Of a stretch of DNA of 64,000 bases, positions 27,987 through 36,217 are shown piece by piece. This DNA comes from Mycolicibacterium crocinum. Lineage in GTDB: Bacteria > Actinomycetota > Actinomycetes > Mycobacteriales > Mycobacteriaceae. Position 1 is the first letter of the stretch; each line of letters begins with the position of its first letter. A program made the translations under genes and the position numbers. Location of the stretch: positions 3,720,001 through 3,784,000 of the forward strand of contig NZ_CP092362.2 in the NCBI RefSeq assembly GCF_022370635.2, in the 5' to 3' direction. Under the pieces are notes generated by a model. It made no database searches. It was not told the DNA's origin and worked only from the letters and a program-made list of their open reading frames with translations.

Positions 27987-28604
27987 TCAATTCGACGCCG
28001 GATCCGGACCGGGCGTGTCGAGCGTCTCCAGCACCACCTCGGCGACCCGCTTCATGGTGGTCCGCCGGTCCATGGCGGCGCGCTGGATCCACTTGAACGC
28101 CTCGGGTTCGGTCATGCCCTGGTTGGCCTGCAGCAGACCCTTGGCCCGTTCCACCAGCTTGCGGGTCTCCAGCCGGTCCGACAGGTTGGCCACCTCGCGC
28201 TCGAGTTCGGCGATCTCGCCGAACCGGCTGACCGCGACCTCGATAGCCGGGATCAGATCGCTGATCGAGAACGGCTTCACCAGGTAGGCCATTGCACCGG
28301 CGTCGCGCGCTTTTTCCACCAGATCGCGCTGGCTGAAGGCGGTCAGGACCACGATCGGGGCGATGCGCTTGCTGGCGATCTCGGCCGCCGCGTCGATCCC
28401 GTCGCGGCGGGGCATCTTGACGTCCATGATCACCAGGTCGGGGCGCAGCTGCTCGGCCAGCTCGACGGCTTCCTGGCCGTCGCCGGCCTCGCCGACCACC
28501 TCGTAGCCCTCGTCGCGAAGCATTTCGGCCAGATCCAGCCGGATCAACGCCTCGTCCTCGGCGATCAGCACGCGTCGGGCAATACGGTCTGGGGCGTCGG
28601 TCAT
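27987..28604 (-). CDS. pdtaR: two-component response regulator with ANTAR domain
   Basis: 205 residues. A receiver domain (1-125) has acidic pocket AEDEAL, phospho-acceptor Asp61 in VIMDVKMP, Thr88 and Lys110. A coiled-coil linker leads to an ANTAR RNA-binding domain (about 135-192) with the conserved KLVERAKGLLQANQGMTEPEAFKWIQRAAMDRR stretch. It matches Rv1626 (PdtaR), activated by the histidine kinase PdtaS and acting after transcription through ANTAR-binding stem-loops. No partner kinase is beside it. Followed by a 186-bp gene-free gap to livK. Confidence 0.95.
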   Translation of the reverse strand: MTDAPDRIARRVLIAEDEALIRLDLAEMLRDEGYEVVGEAGDGQEAVELAEQLRPDLVIMDVKMPRRDGIDAAAEIASKRIAPIVVLTAFSQRDLVEKARDAGAMAYLVKPFSISDLIPAIEVAVSRFGEIAELEREVANLSDRLETRKLVERAKGLLQANQGMTEPEAFKWIQRAAMDRRTTMKRVAEVVLETLDTPGPDPASN

Positions 28605-28719
28605 GCAGACATTGTCGCGTGAACGGCCTCAAACAGCGACCGCGGGGCGCCGCGGCCGACCGGTTGGCGGCTCCGCTGCCGTCATCCACTATGGTGGAAC
28701 ACCGCCGTCGCGACGGCCT

Positions 28720-28796
28720 GCCCTCGTATCCCAACTGGCAGAGGAAACGGATTCAAAACCCGTGCAGTGTGAGTTCGAATCTCACCGAGGGCACCA
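28720..28796 (+). tRNA. tRNA with CAA anticodon (Leu) and a class-I fold
   Basis: A 74-nt cloverleaf plus encoded CCA. The acceptor stem GCCCTCG / CGAGGGC, D-loop AACTGGCAGA and T-arm GTGAG-TTCGAAT-CTCAC are perfect. The anticodon loop TTCAAAA puts CAA at 28754-28756 with one A-C mismatch at the top of the anticodon stem. The variable region is only GCAGT, five bases. Ordinary leucine tRNAs have a long variable arm, so this tRNA fits leucine by anticodon but not by shape. Related short CAA/UAA tRNAs occur in actinobacteria. CCA is encoded, unlike tRNA-Cys above. Confidence 0.85.
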
Positions 28797-28824
28797 CGCA
28801 TAGCAAACACTTCTGGTCACTGGT

Positions 28825-28875
28825 TTGAGCGCTCACGCTTCATTTTCCGCGCGGAGATGACGCGTGAGCGCTCAA
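28825..28875. terminator. long near-perfect hairpin after the CAA tRNA
   Basis: Perfect 14-bp arms (TTGAGCGCTCACGC at 28825-28838 and its complement at 28862-28875). After one mismatch the stem continues with TCAT/ATGA and four more pairs, leaving a 5-nt loop over the TCCGCGCGGA palindrome. It could end the tRNA transcript or serve as an operator before the ATP-grasp gene. Confidence 0.7.
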
Positions 28876-28969
28876 TCAACCTGCGGCGGGCTGGGGCAAA
28901 ATCTCGAGTCCTCTGAAAAGATGGGCGCTCAGCCGTCACGTCCGCTTCGGACCCCGAGGAAGTTCGCCA

Positions 28970-30058
28970 ATGCCCAGAGTCCTGCTGATCTGCTCGCAGC
29001 CCAGCCTCACCTGCTCTGCGCTGTACTGCCTGCGGGGTATGGGCGCGACGGTCGTCGCTGCGGGTGACCCCGGCCTGAAATTTCTGCGGTTCTCCCGGTT
29101 CTGCGAGAGCTTCGAGCCGTGCCAGGTCTATGGCGCCGACCCGGACGAGTTCGCCGCTCGCGTGGCCGAGTTGGCCGACGCACACCGGGTCGACGTCATC
29201 ATGCCCGGCGACAGCGACAGCCTGCTCCTGCTGGCCGAGGTCAAGGACCGCCTGACGAGGCCGGTCTTTCCGATCCCGACGGTGGCGCAACTGAGCCGCC
29301 TCAACGACAAGCACGCGTTCCACGACACCTGCGTGCAGGCCGGCGTGCCGGTGCCGGCCGCGGTCTTCGTAGCCGACAAGCACGGCCTGAATCCGGACGA
29401 ACTCGGTGAGCGTTTCGGCTATCCCCTGATCGTCAAGCCGACGACCTGGGGCGGGTCGGACGGTCTCGTGCTGGCGACGTCGGCCGACGATATCCGCCGC
29501 CAGATCATCGACAACGACGACTACCAGTACCGCCCGCTGGTCGCTCAGCAATTCCTGCCGGGCCAGGATGTCGGTCTCAACGTGTTCGCGGTCGACGGCG
29601 AAGCCATCCTCGCCGCACCGCAGATGCGCGAGGGCGAGACGATCACCCACCTCGACAACGACCAGCTCGTGTCGCTCGGCAAGCAGTACGTCAAGGCGGC
29701 GGGCCTTACCGGACTCGCCCATCTCGACGCGCGTCTGGGTCCGGACGGGCAGGTGAGCTTCCTCGAGTGCAACCCGCGGATCTGGGCCTCGGTCTGCCAC
29801 TCGTATTGGTGCGGCGAGAACTACGTCGAGGCCGGGGTCCGGCACGCGCTGGGGCTACCGGCCGGCGAGCCGGCGCACATCGCGAACCGGTCCGTCACCG
29901 CGCCCGCGCATCTGCTGTTCGACCTCGCGCGGGGGCGGCGCAAGCCGTGGTCGCTGGACCGCTACAACCGGCGCGCGTTGGCGCAGGGCTGCGCGGACCC
30001 GGTGCTGCTGCTCCGCCGTTTCTTCGACCGCTCCACGCGGCGAGAGGTCCAGGCCTGA
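28970..30058 (+). CDS. ATP-grasp family ligase, orphan
   Basis: 362 residues from ATG 28970, with a GAGGAAG ribosome site. An N-terminal Rossmann-like domain (PRVLLICSQPSLTCSALY) precedes the ATP-grasp core: GYPLIVKPTTWGGSDGL, RPLVAQQFLPGQDVGLNVFAVDGE and GLAHLDARLGPDGQVSFLECNPRIWAS (metal-binding Glu and Asn). ATP-grasp enzymes join a carboxylate to an amine or thiol, via acyl phosphate. No biosynthetic gene is adjacent to show the substrate. The C-terminal basic tail (LLRRFFDRSTRR) is unlike classic biotin- or carbamoyl-type enzymes. It is followed within 1 bp by a convergent lipoprotein gene. Confidence 0.82.
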   Translation: MPRVLLICSQPSLTCSALYCLRGMGATVVAAGDPGLKFLRFSRFCESFEPCQVYGADPDEFAARVAELADAHRVDVIMPGDSDSLLLLAEVKDRLTRPVFPIPTVAQLSRLNDKHAFHDTCVQAGVPVPAAVFVADKHGLNPDELGERFGYPLIVKPTTWGGSDGLVLATSADDIRRQIIDNDDYQYRPLVAQQFLPGQDVGLNVFAVDGEAILAAPQMREGETITHLDNDQLVSLGKQYVKAAGLTGLAHLDARLGPDGQVSFLECNPRIWASVCHSYWCGENYVEAGVRHALGLPAGEPAHIANRSVTAPAHLLFDLARGRRKPWSLDRYNRRALAQGCADPVLLLRRFFDRSTRREVQA

Positions 30059-30059
30059 C

Positions 30060-30323
30060 TTACCGGATGCAGTTGTTGCCGACGATTTCCTTGCAGACCG
30101 CTCCCGGGGGCGCCGGGTTGACCGTCGGTGAGAACGAGTTTCCACCGCCGGGGGTGACGGCCTTCTCAGTGGGCGACGGTGCCACGGTGGACGACGGAGT
30201 GGTCGTCGTTGACGACGGGGCTTCCTTCTCGTTCGGGCTGCAGGCGGTCAGCGCCCCCATCCCGACGATCGCGGCCCCGCCAGCAAAGAGTGCAATATGG
30301 CGAGTCAAGCGCCCAGAGCTCAT
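30060..30323 (-). CDS. small lipoprotein
   Basis: 87 residues from ATG 30323 (four codons after an alternative ATG at 30335). An n-region SSGRLTRH and hydrophobic core lead to a lipobox-like LTAC, where the Cys would be lipid-modified. The mature chain is Thr/Ser/Pro-rich and ends with two Cys in AVCKEIVGNNCIR. No known domain; a surface-anchored small lipoprotein is inferred. Confidence 0.65.
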   Translation of the reverse strand: MSSGRLTRHIALFAGGAAIVGMGALTACSPNEKEAPSSTTTTPSSTVAPSPTEKAVTPGGGNSFSPTVNPAPPGAVCKEIVGNNCIR

Positions 30324-30436
30324 GTTGGTTCCCACTCCCCGTCGTCATCGGCCGATCCGGCACGGCCTGGTCAGGCGAGCATACCCGTCAAGCAAACTTT
30401 CGGTAGGCGCAAATCGCGCATCTTCCGACGAGTCGA

Positions 30437-30688
30437 TCAGCCGATCCCGATCACCAATCCGCCGCCCCAGAACGGCCAACCCCAGTTCGGCGTGGCGATC
30501 GTTCCCGGCGAGGTGGTGATCTGCGCGTTGCCCGGACTCTGACAGACCGTGGTGGTGGGTCCCACGTTCGTACACGTGGGGCTGCCGGAAGCCGTTGCGG
30601 CTACGCCCATTCCGGCGAGCAGTATTGCCGCGAAGAACAGCAGGGTTCCCGCCACCACATGCCATAGGCGGATACCTCGGGTCTTCAT
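30437..30688 (-). CDS. small secreted or membrane protein
   Basis: 83 residues. MKTRGIRLWHVVAGTLLFFAAILLAG looks like a signal peptide or single helix, followed by a short region with two Cys (SPTCTNV, TVCQSPG) and a Trp/Gly/Pro-rich end (NWGWPFWGGGLVIGIG). The ribosome site GAGAGAAC precedes the ATG. It begins 10 bp after the hydrolase gene on the same strand and is probably co-transcribed. Function unknown. Confidence 0.6.
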   Translation of the reverse strand: MKTRGIRLWHVVAGTLLFFAAILLAGMGVAATASGSPTCTNVGPTTTVCQSPGNAQITTSPGTIATPNWGWPFWGGGLVIGIG

Positions 30689-30698
30689 CGCAGTTCTC

Positions 30699-31496
30699 TC
30701 AATACAGGTCGATACGGCGATCCGACAGCAGGTCGACGTACTCCGTCAGTGTCTTGTCGTGCGTCGCCGACAGGTCGACGTCGGCGATGGCCAGCCCGGG
30801 CCCCGCGCCGGCCTCCGCGACCACCCAGCCGTCGGGCTCGACGATCACGGACCCCTCGGTCCACGGTTGATTTCGCTCCACGCCCGCGCGATCACACACC
30901 GCGACGACCACCCGATTGAGCCTCGCGGTCGACATCGCCGTGATCACCTCACCGGGCCGCTCCCCCTCCGGACGCGGGAACAATGGCCAATTCACCGGCG
31001 CCGCAATCAATTCCACGCCATCGACCGCCACCCGGCGGGTCACCTCACCGAACTCCAGGTCGTAGCAGACCATCACCGCAATCGCACCGTGGCGGGTCTT
31101 CAACACCGGCGGCAGCTCGCCGCCACGGGTGAAGATCAGCTTCTCCCGGTCCCACAGGTGCGTCTTGCGGTAGGTGGCGATCGGCCCCTCGCGGTCCAGC
31201 GCCAGCGCGCTGTTGTAGAGCAAGCCGTCGTCGCCGAGCTCGCAGAACCCCCCGATCACGATCGCGTCCCCGGCGGCCGAGCGCCACGCCTCGAAGGCAG
31301 GGTCGGTCGGGCGCAATGCCACCGAGCGGGCTTCGTCGGCGTCGGTGAACATGTAGCCCGATGTCGCCAACTCGGGCAGCACCACCACGTCCGCGCCCTG
31401 GGCGACGGCGTCGGCGACGGCGGCCGCCGAGAGCTCGAGGTTGGCGTCCAGCGCGAGGATGGTCGGGTCGATCTGCGCACAGGCAATGCGGGTCAC
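30699..31496 (-). CDS. nitrilase/carbon-nitrogen hydrolase family enzyme
   Basis: 265 residues, cytoplasmic. The three catalytic residues of the superfamily are present: Glu42 (LPELATSGYMF), Lys111 (YRKTHLW) and Cys144 (MVCYDLEFGE). Such enzymes cleave amides, nitriles or carbamoyl groups; the substrate is not predicted. It runs divergent from the adenylate cyclase gene with 48 bp between. Confidence 0.88.
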   Translation of the reverse strand: MTRIACAQIDPTILALDANLELSAAAVADAVAQGADVVVLPELATSGYMFTDADEARSVALRPTDPAFEAWRSAAGDAIVIGGFCELGDDGLLYNSALALDREGPIATYRKTHLWDREKLIFTRGGELPPVLKTRHGAIAVMVCYDLEFGEVTRRVAVDGVELIAAPVNWPLFPRPEGERPGEVITAMSTARLNRVVVAVCDRAGVERNQPWTEGSVIVEPDGWVVAEAGAGPGLAIADVDLSATHDKTLTEYVDLLSDRRIDLY

Positions 31497-31544
31497 TCTT
31501 GCAGGTTAGCGCCGCTGCACCAGCCGTGCAGATAAGCTGCCGAC

Positions 31545-32888
31545 GTGGGCACCCTGCGAAAATGCGCCGGTTCGGTGCCGTCGGACGGGCCGGCCCAGCG
31601 CGCGGACTGCGAGCGCATGCAGCGCCGCACGCCGGCCCGAAACCTGCACTGGGCGGAGTCGATCAAACGCAGGCAACGGGTGCTCAACATCGCGGCGTCG
31701 ATGGCCGCCGTCGTCACCGCCGTCGTGGGGATCCTGCAGTTCGTCACCGGGGAGCACCTGGTGGTCATCGGGCTGGTCAACCTCGGCACCGCGGCGATCT
31801 TCGGGATCATCCCGCTGTTGCACCGGTTCGGCGACATCATCGCCGCGCTGGCCTTCGTCTTCTTCGCCTTCGTATCGCTGACGATCGTCGGCTGGCAGGT
31901 CGGCACGGACTCCGGCATCCAGTTCTACTACCTGGTGTCGGCATCACTGGCGGTGCTGGTGCTCGGCGTCGAACATGTCGTGCTGGCGTCGACGGTCGTC
32001 GCGATCGGCGCCGGGTTGACGATCGCATCGCAGTTCCTGGTTCCCGGCGACACCGGTATCCAGCCGCGCTGGCTGGTCAACGCCGGCTTCGTGATCACCA
32101 CGGTGTCCGCGTGCGTGATGATCTTCGCGACGGTCTGGTACGCCATGCGGGAGGTCTCGCGTGCCGAAGCCGCAATGGAATTCGAGTACCTGCGCTCAGA
32201 AGCGCTGCTGGCCAACATCCTGCCGGCCACCATCGCGGCACGGCTGAAGGATCCCGCCCGCGGCGTGATCGCCGACCGGTACGACGACGCCTCGATCCTG
32301 TTCGCCGACATCGCCGGCTTCACCGAACGGGCCAGTCAGATCCCGCCGGCCGAGCTGGTGCGCTTCCTCGACCGGCTCTACACCACCTTCGACCGGCTCG
32401 TCGACAAGCACGGCCTGGAGAAGATCAAGACCACCGGTGACTCCTACATGGTGGTCAGTGGCGTGCCCGAATCCCGGCCGGATCACGTCGAGGCACTTGC
32501 GAATCTCGCCCTGGACATGGCCAAGGCGGTCCGAGATCTGCGCGATCCCAATGGCCAGCCCGTGCCGTTGCGGATGGGGATGGCTGCCGGCCCCGTCGTC
32601 GCCGGCGTGGTCGGCGCCCGCCGGTTCTTCTACGACGTGTGGGGCGACGCGGTCAACGTCGCCTCGCGGATGGAGACCACCGACCCGGAGGGTCGAATCC
32701 AAGTGCCCCAGGATGTCTACGAACGGCTGCGGGACCGCTTCGTCCTCGAGGAACGCGGCGACGTCGACGTCAAGGGCAAGGGCCTGATGCACACCTGGTA
32801 TCTGGTCGACCGCCGGGCACAACCTGCCCCGGACAGCAATCGACCCGCCCAGGAAGAGACTGGGCGGGTCGAAAGTCCAACCGGCTAG
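31545..32888 (+). CDS. cya: membrane adenylate cyclase, class III (Rv1625c-like)
   Basis: 447 residues from GTG 31545. Six membrane helices (about 45-200) are followed by a class III cyclase domain. The key residues lie one position before those known in Rv1625c: metal-binding Asp255 (FADIAGF) and Asp299 (TTGDSYM), adenine-binding Lys295, and the transition-state pair Asn371 and Arg375 (GDAVNVASRME). It acts as a homodimer in the inner membrane making cAMP. The 3' end contains a hairpin and overlaps dps by 4 bp. Confidence 0.96.
   Translation: MGTLRKCAGSVPSDGPAQRADCERMQRRTPARNLHWAESIKRRQRVLNIAASMAAVVTAVVGILQFVTGEHLVVIGLVNLGTAAIFGIIPLLHRFGDIIAALAFVFFAFVSLTIVGWQVGTDSGIQFYYLVSASLAVLVLGVEHVVLASTVVAIGAGLTIASQFLVPGDTGIQPRWLVNAGFVITTVSACVMIFATVWYAMREVSRAEAAMEFEYLRSEALLANILPATIAARLKDPARGVIADRYDDASILFADIAGFTERASQIPPAELVRFLDRLYTTFDRLVDKHGLEKIKTTGDSYMVVSGVPESRPDHVEALANLALDMAKAVRDLRDPNGQPVPLRMGMAAGPVVAGVVGARRFFYDVWGDAVNVASRMETTDPEGRIQVPQDVYERLRDRFVLEERGDVDVKGKGLMHTWYLVDRRAQPAPDSNRPAQEETGRVESPTG
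32841..32871. terminator. hairpin inside the cya 3' end
   Basis: A perfect 12-bp stem (CGACCCGCCCAG and its complement) with a 7-nt loop sits inside the last codons of cya, just before the convergent dps stop. It likely works as a bidirectional terminator for both genes while being part of the cyclase tail. Confidence 0.7.
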
Positions 32889-33382
32889 ACCTTGCGGTTC
32901 TCCGACTTGAGCAACCAGGCCAGCTTCTCCAGCCCGTCGATCATCTGGTGCAGCTGATCGGCGGTGGTGGGGTCCTCGGCGTCGACGGCGTCGTGGACGT
33001 CGCGCATGGTGTCCACGACGGCGTAGATCGCTGTGGTGACCAGGTCGACTACCTCGGTCGTGTTGTGTTCGTAGCCGGGGATTTGCGGGACGCTCGTGGT
33101 GGCCGCGACCGTGTCGGAGCGGCCGTCGGGTACCGCGTCCAGAGCGCGCATGCGCTCGGCGATCGTGTCGCTGGCTTCACGGGCGAAGTCGACGAGTTCG
33201 TCGAGCTGTAAGTGCAAGTCGCGGAAGTTCGTTCCCACGACGTTCCAGTGCGCCTGCTTACCCTGCAGGTGCAATTCGATGAGGTCCACCAGCACTCGCT
33301 GCAGGCTGGCCGCCAGTTCGGGCGAGGCGTGGAATCCGGTTACTTCTGCGGAGTTTCGTCGTTGTCCGGTCGCTGTCGTCAT
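32885..33382 (-). CDS. dps: Dps ferritin-like DNA-protection protein (Dps2 type)
   Basis: 165 residues. The Dps fold with ferroxidase ligands at the known spacing: His45, His57, Asp72 and Glu76, with KQAHWNVVGTNFRDLHLQLDE as core. It assembles into a 12-mer that oxidises Fe(II) and can bind DNA. It resembles the Dps2 described in M. smegmatis more than the longer Dps1, since the tail is short and acidic-basic (LKSENRKV). The N-terminus is Thr/Ser-rich, fitting DNA contact. Its promoter lies in the 68-bp gap before the ABC operon end. Confidence 0.92.
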   Translation of the reverse strand: MTTATGQRRNSAEVTGFHASPELAASLQRVLVDLIELHLQGKQAHWNVVGTNFRDLHLQLDELVDFAREASDTIAERMRALDAVPDGRSDTVAATTSVPQIPGYEHNTTEVVDLVTTAIYAVVDTMRDVHDAVDAEDPTTADQLHQMIDGLEKLAWLLKSENRKV

Positions 33383-33401
33383 GCTTTATGCAACGCCGAC
33401 G

Positions 33402-33432
33402 TGACAGGCATTCCTGCCCGGAATTCCTGTCA
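33402..33432 (-). terminator. hairpin after the polar amino-acid ABC operon
   Basis: TGACAGG and CCTGTCA arms plus an inner ATTCC/GGAAT stem with one mismatch, loop of 5 nt. Located between the ATPase stop and dps on the minus strand; likely ends the operon transcript, but overlaps the dps promoter region. Confidence 0.55.
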
Positions 33433-33450
33433 TCCTCGTCACGCCAAGGG

Positions 33451-34218
33451 TTACATCACCTTCGACAGGAAGGCCTTGGTGCGGTCGTGCTGCGGGTTGC
33501 TCAAGACCTCCCGCGGTGGCCCGCTTTCGACGATCACCCCGCCGTCCATGAACACCAACTCGTCGGCGACCTCACGGGCGAAGCCCATCTCGTGGGTCAC
33601 CACGACCATCGTCATGCCCTGACTGGCGAGCTTTTTCATCACGCCGAGCACTTCACCGACGAGCTCGGGGTCCAGCGCCGACGTCGGCTCGTCGAACAGC
33701 ATCAGCTTCGGTTCCATCGCCAATGCGCGCGCGATGGCCACCCGCTGCTGTTGCCCGCCGGAGAGTTGCGCGGGATACGCATCGGCCTTGTCGGACAAGC
33801 CGACCTGGGCGAGCAATTCGCGGGCCCGCGCGACGGCCTGGGCCTTCTTCACGCCCTTGACCTGAACCGGCGCCTCAATGATGTTGGCTAGCGCGGTGCG
33901 ATGCGGAAACAGGTTGAAGTGCTGGAAGACCATCCCGACGTCGCGACGCTGTTTGGCGGCATCGCGTGGCGACATCTCGTACAGCTTGTCACCCCGCTCG
34001 CGATACCCGACCAATTCCCCGTCGACGTAAAGCCTTCCGGCACTGACGGTTTCGAGGTGGTTGATGCACCGCAGGAAGGTCGACTTGCCGGAACCCGACG
34101 GGCCGACCAGCACCAGCACCTGCCCGCGATCCACCGACAGCGTGACACCCTTGAGCACCGACAGGGCCCCGAAGTCCTTGCACACCCGCTCGGCGCGCAC
34201 CATGGGTTCGCCGGTCAT
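33451..34218 (-). CDS. polar amino-acid ABC transporter ATPase (GlnQ type)
   Basis: 255 residues. Walker [16 protein letters not shown], signature [17 protein letters not shown], Walker [15 protein letters not shown] and switch [22 protein letters not shown] and INHLE are hallmarks of the polar amino-acid uptake family. It overlaps the permease by 4 bp. Confidence 0.94.
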   Translation of the reverse strand: MTGEPMVRAERVCKDFGALSVLKGVTLSVDRGQVLVLVGPSGSGKSTFLRCINHLETVSAGRLYVDGELVGYRERGDKLYEMSPRDAAKQRRDVGMVFQHFNLFPHRTALANIIEAPVQVKGVKKAQAVARARELLAQVGLSDKADAYPAQLSGGQQQRVAIARALAMEPKLMLFDEPTSALDPELVGEVLGVMKKLASQGMTMVVVTHEMGFAREVADELVFMDGGVIVESGPPREVLSNPQHDRTKAFLSKVM

Positions 34219-35135
34219 ACGTGTCCCGCCTCCGTGCCGGTCTGCGCCTTCGCCAGCGCCTCGAGCTGTTTGGACGTCAGCCGCCGGGATATGCCTCGGG
34301 AGAAATACTTTTCGAGGTAGTACTGCCCCACCATCAACACACTGGTGACCACCAGATACCAGGTTGCGGCCACCAGCAGCATCGGCACCGGCTCGAACGT
34401 CCGGGCCGCGATCTCCCGCGAGGCGATGCTGTACAGGTCATACGAATAAGGCACCGCCGTCACCAGCGACGTGGTCTTCAGCATGCTGATCACCTCGTTG
34501 CCGGTGGGCGGGATGATGACCCGCATCGCCTGCGGAAGCACGGTGCGGCGCATCGTCATTGCCCACGACATGCCCAGCGCGGTCGAGGCCTCCGACTGCC
34601 CCTCGGGCACCGAGGTGATTCCGGCGCGGATGATCTCGGCCATGTAGGCCGCCTCGTTGAGCCCGAGTCCGATGACCGCCAGCAGGAACGGGATCGACAG
34701 GTCCTGCAGGTCCAGATGAAAGAACGACGGACCGAACGGAATACCGAGCTGGATGTTCTGGTAGATCGTCGGGATCAAACCCCAGAACACCAGCTGCACG
34801 TAGACCGGAGTACCGCGGAATATCCACAGGAAAACCCATGCCACAGCACCGAATACGGGGTTGGGCGACAGTCGCATCACCGACAGGATCACACCGAGCA
34901 CGATGCCCAGCACCATCGCGTAGACGGTCAGCTGCAGCGTGTTGAAGACGCCGAGCATGATGCGGTCGTTGAACAGGTACTCGCCGTAGGTGGACCAGCC
35001 GTAGGCGGGGTTGGTGGCCGCGCCATACAGGAACAGTCCGAGCAGGACGACGATGACGGCCGCCCCCACCCACCGCCACGGATGACGAAGTGGGACCGCG
35101 TTGATGGCAGGTGGGGCCGACTCGTCGACAGCCAT
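34215..35135 (-). CDS. polar amino-acid ABC permease
   Basis: 306 residues with five to six membrane helices. The coupling loop [30 protein letters not shown] and the following [22 protein letters not shown] are the EAA-type signature of His/Glu/Gln permeases. A long N-terminal cytoplasmic region ([12 protein letters not shown]) is unusual. The ATPase overlaps by 4 bp and the binding protein is 5 bp upstream, so the three form one operon. Confidence 0.93.
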   Translation of the reverse strand: MAVDESAPPAINAVPLRHPWRWVGAAVIVVLLGLFLYGAATNPAYGWSTYGEYLFNDRIMLGVFNTLQLTVYAMVLGIVLGVILSVMRLSPNPVFGAVAWVFLWIFRGTPVYVQLVFWGLIPTIYQNIQLGIPFGPSFFHLDLQDLSIPFLLAVIGLGLNEAAYMAEIIRAGITSVPEGQSEASTALGMSWAMTMRRTVLPQAMRVIIPPTGNEVISMLKTTSLVTAVPYSYDLYSIASREIAARTFEPVPMLLVAATWYLVVTSVLMVGQYYLEKYFSRGISRRLTSKQLEALAKAQTGTEAGHV

Positions 35136-35140
35136 ATCGG

Positions 35141-36040
35141 TTAGCTGGTCCCCCCGTTGATGACGGGCTTGGTGACCATTCCGGCCTCGACACCCCAGTT
35201 GCTGGCGATCGTCTTGTAGTCACCGGTCGAGATCAGGTGCTCGAGTGCTTTCTGCAGCGACGCGGCCAGGGGCGACCCCTTGGCCACCGGCCAGCCGTAC
35301 GGTGCCGAGTCGAAGATCTCGCCGGCGGCTTCGAGCTTGCCGTTGCTCTGCTTGATGGCGTATGCGGTCACCGGCGAATCCGCCGACATGGCGTCGGCCT
35401 GGCCGAGCACGACGGCGTTGGTGGCGGCGTCCTGACCGTCGAACTTCAGGATCTCGATGGCCGGCTTGCCGGCGTCGGTGCACGCCTTGCTCTTCTTGGG
35501 CAGCTCGTCGGTTTCCTCGGTGGTGGTCGCCTGCACGGCAACCTTCTTGCCGCACGCGTTGTTCGGGTCGATCGGCGAGCCGGGCCGCTGCGCCCACAGG
35601 ATGCCCGCGTTGAAGTAGTCGACGAAGTCCACCGACTGCTGACGTTCCTTGGTATCGGTGAACGACGACATGCCGACGTTGAAGGTGCCCTGCTGAATCG
35701 ACGGGATGATCTTGGCGAAGTCCGCTTCACGGAAGTCCGCAGTCAATCCCATCGTGGAGGCGATCGCGTTCATCAGATCGACGTCGAAGCCGACGATCTT
35801 GCCGCTGGGATCCTTGAATTCGTTGGGCGCGTAAGGGATGTTCACGCCGACGACCAGCTTGCCCGACTTCTTGATGTCGTCGGGAACGGTGGCGGCGATC
35901 TCGTCGACCTTCTGCGCCTTGGCCGCCGTGGTCGCGGTCGACGGGCCTGCGCCGCCCGAGTCGTTCTTGCTACTGCAGCCCGATAGGGCGATGGCACCCG
36001 CTACGGCTACCACTCCGGCAATGCGACACCAGTTCTGCAC
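35141..36040 (-). CDS. polar amino-acid binding lipoprotein (family 3)
   Basis: 299 residues. The lipobox LSGC follows a hydrophobic core. The family 3 solute-binding fold shows VVGVNIPYAPNEFKDPSGKIVGFDVDLMNAIAS and IIPSIQQGTFNVGMSSFTDT, with a Cys pair (NNACGKK, SKACTDAG) that may form a disulfide. Typical ligands are polar amino acids such as glutamine or glutamate; not certain here. The 177-bp upstream region to hdeD contains direct GTAAC repeats at 36117 and 36139. Confidence 0.9.
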   Translation of the reverse strand: MQNWCRIAGVVAVAGAIALSGCSSKNDSGGAGPSTATTAAKAQKVDEIAATVPDDIKKSGKLVVGVNIPYAPNEFKDPSGKIVGFDVDLMNAIASTMGLTADFREADFAKIIPSIQQGTFNVGMSSFTDTKERQQSVDFVDYFNAGILWAQRPGSPIDPNNACGKKVAVQATTTEETDELPKKSKACTDAGKPAIEILKFDGQDAATNAVVLGQADAMSADSPVTAYAIKQSNGKLEAAGEIFDSAPYGWPVAKGSPLAASLQKALEHLISTGDYKTIASNWGVEAGMVTKPVINGGTS

Positions 36041-36217
36041 GGTTGCCTCTTTCTCTCGACTGCATCCGGGCTGTCCCGCCCGAAACTAATGGCCGGTCGG
36101 GCGTTTTGTACTCCCGGTAACGGAACAGTAGTAGCACCGTAACCATCTGGCAGCGGAACCTGATGTTCCCCCGATGAACTGCCCAGACACGCCAATCCTC
36201 TGTGCGACACTTCGGCC

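Noticed and set aside
28760-28796. Phage attachment site at the 3' end of the CAA tRNA
   Set aside because: tRNA 3' ends are common attachment sites, but there is no integrase and no second copy of the end within the window.
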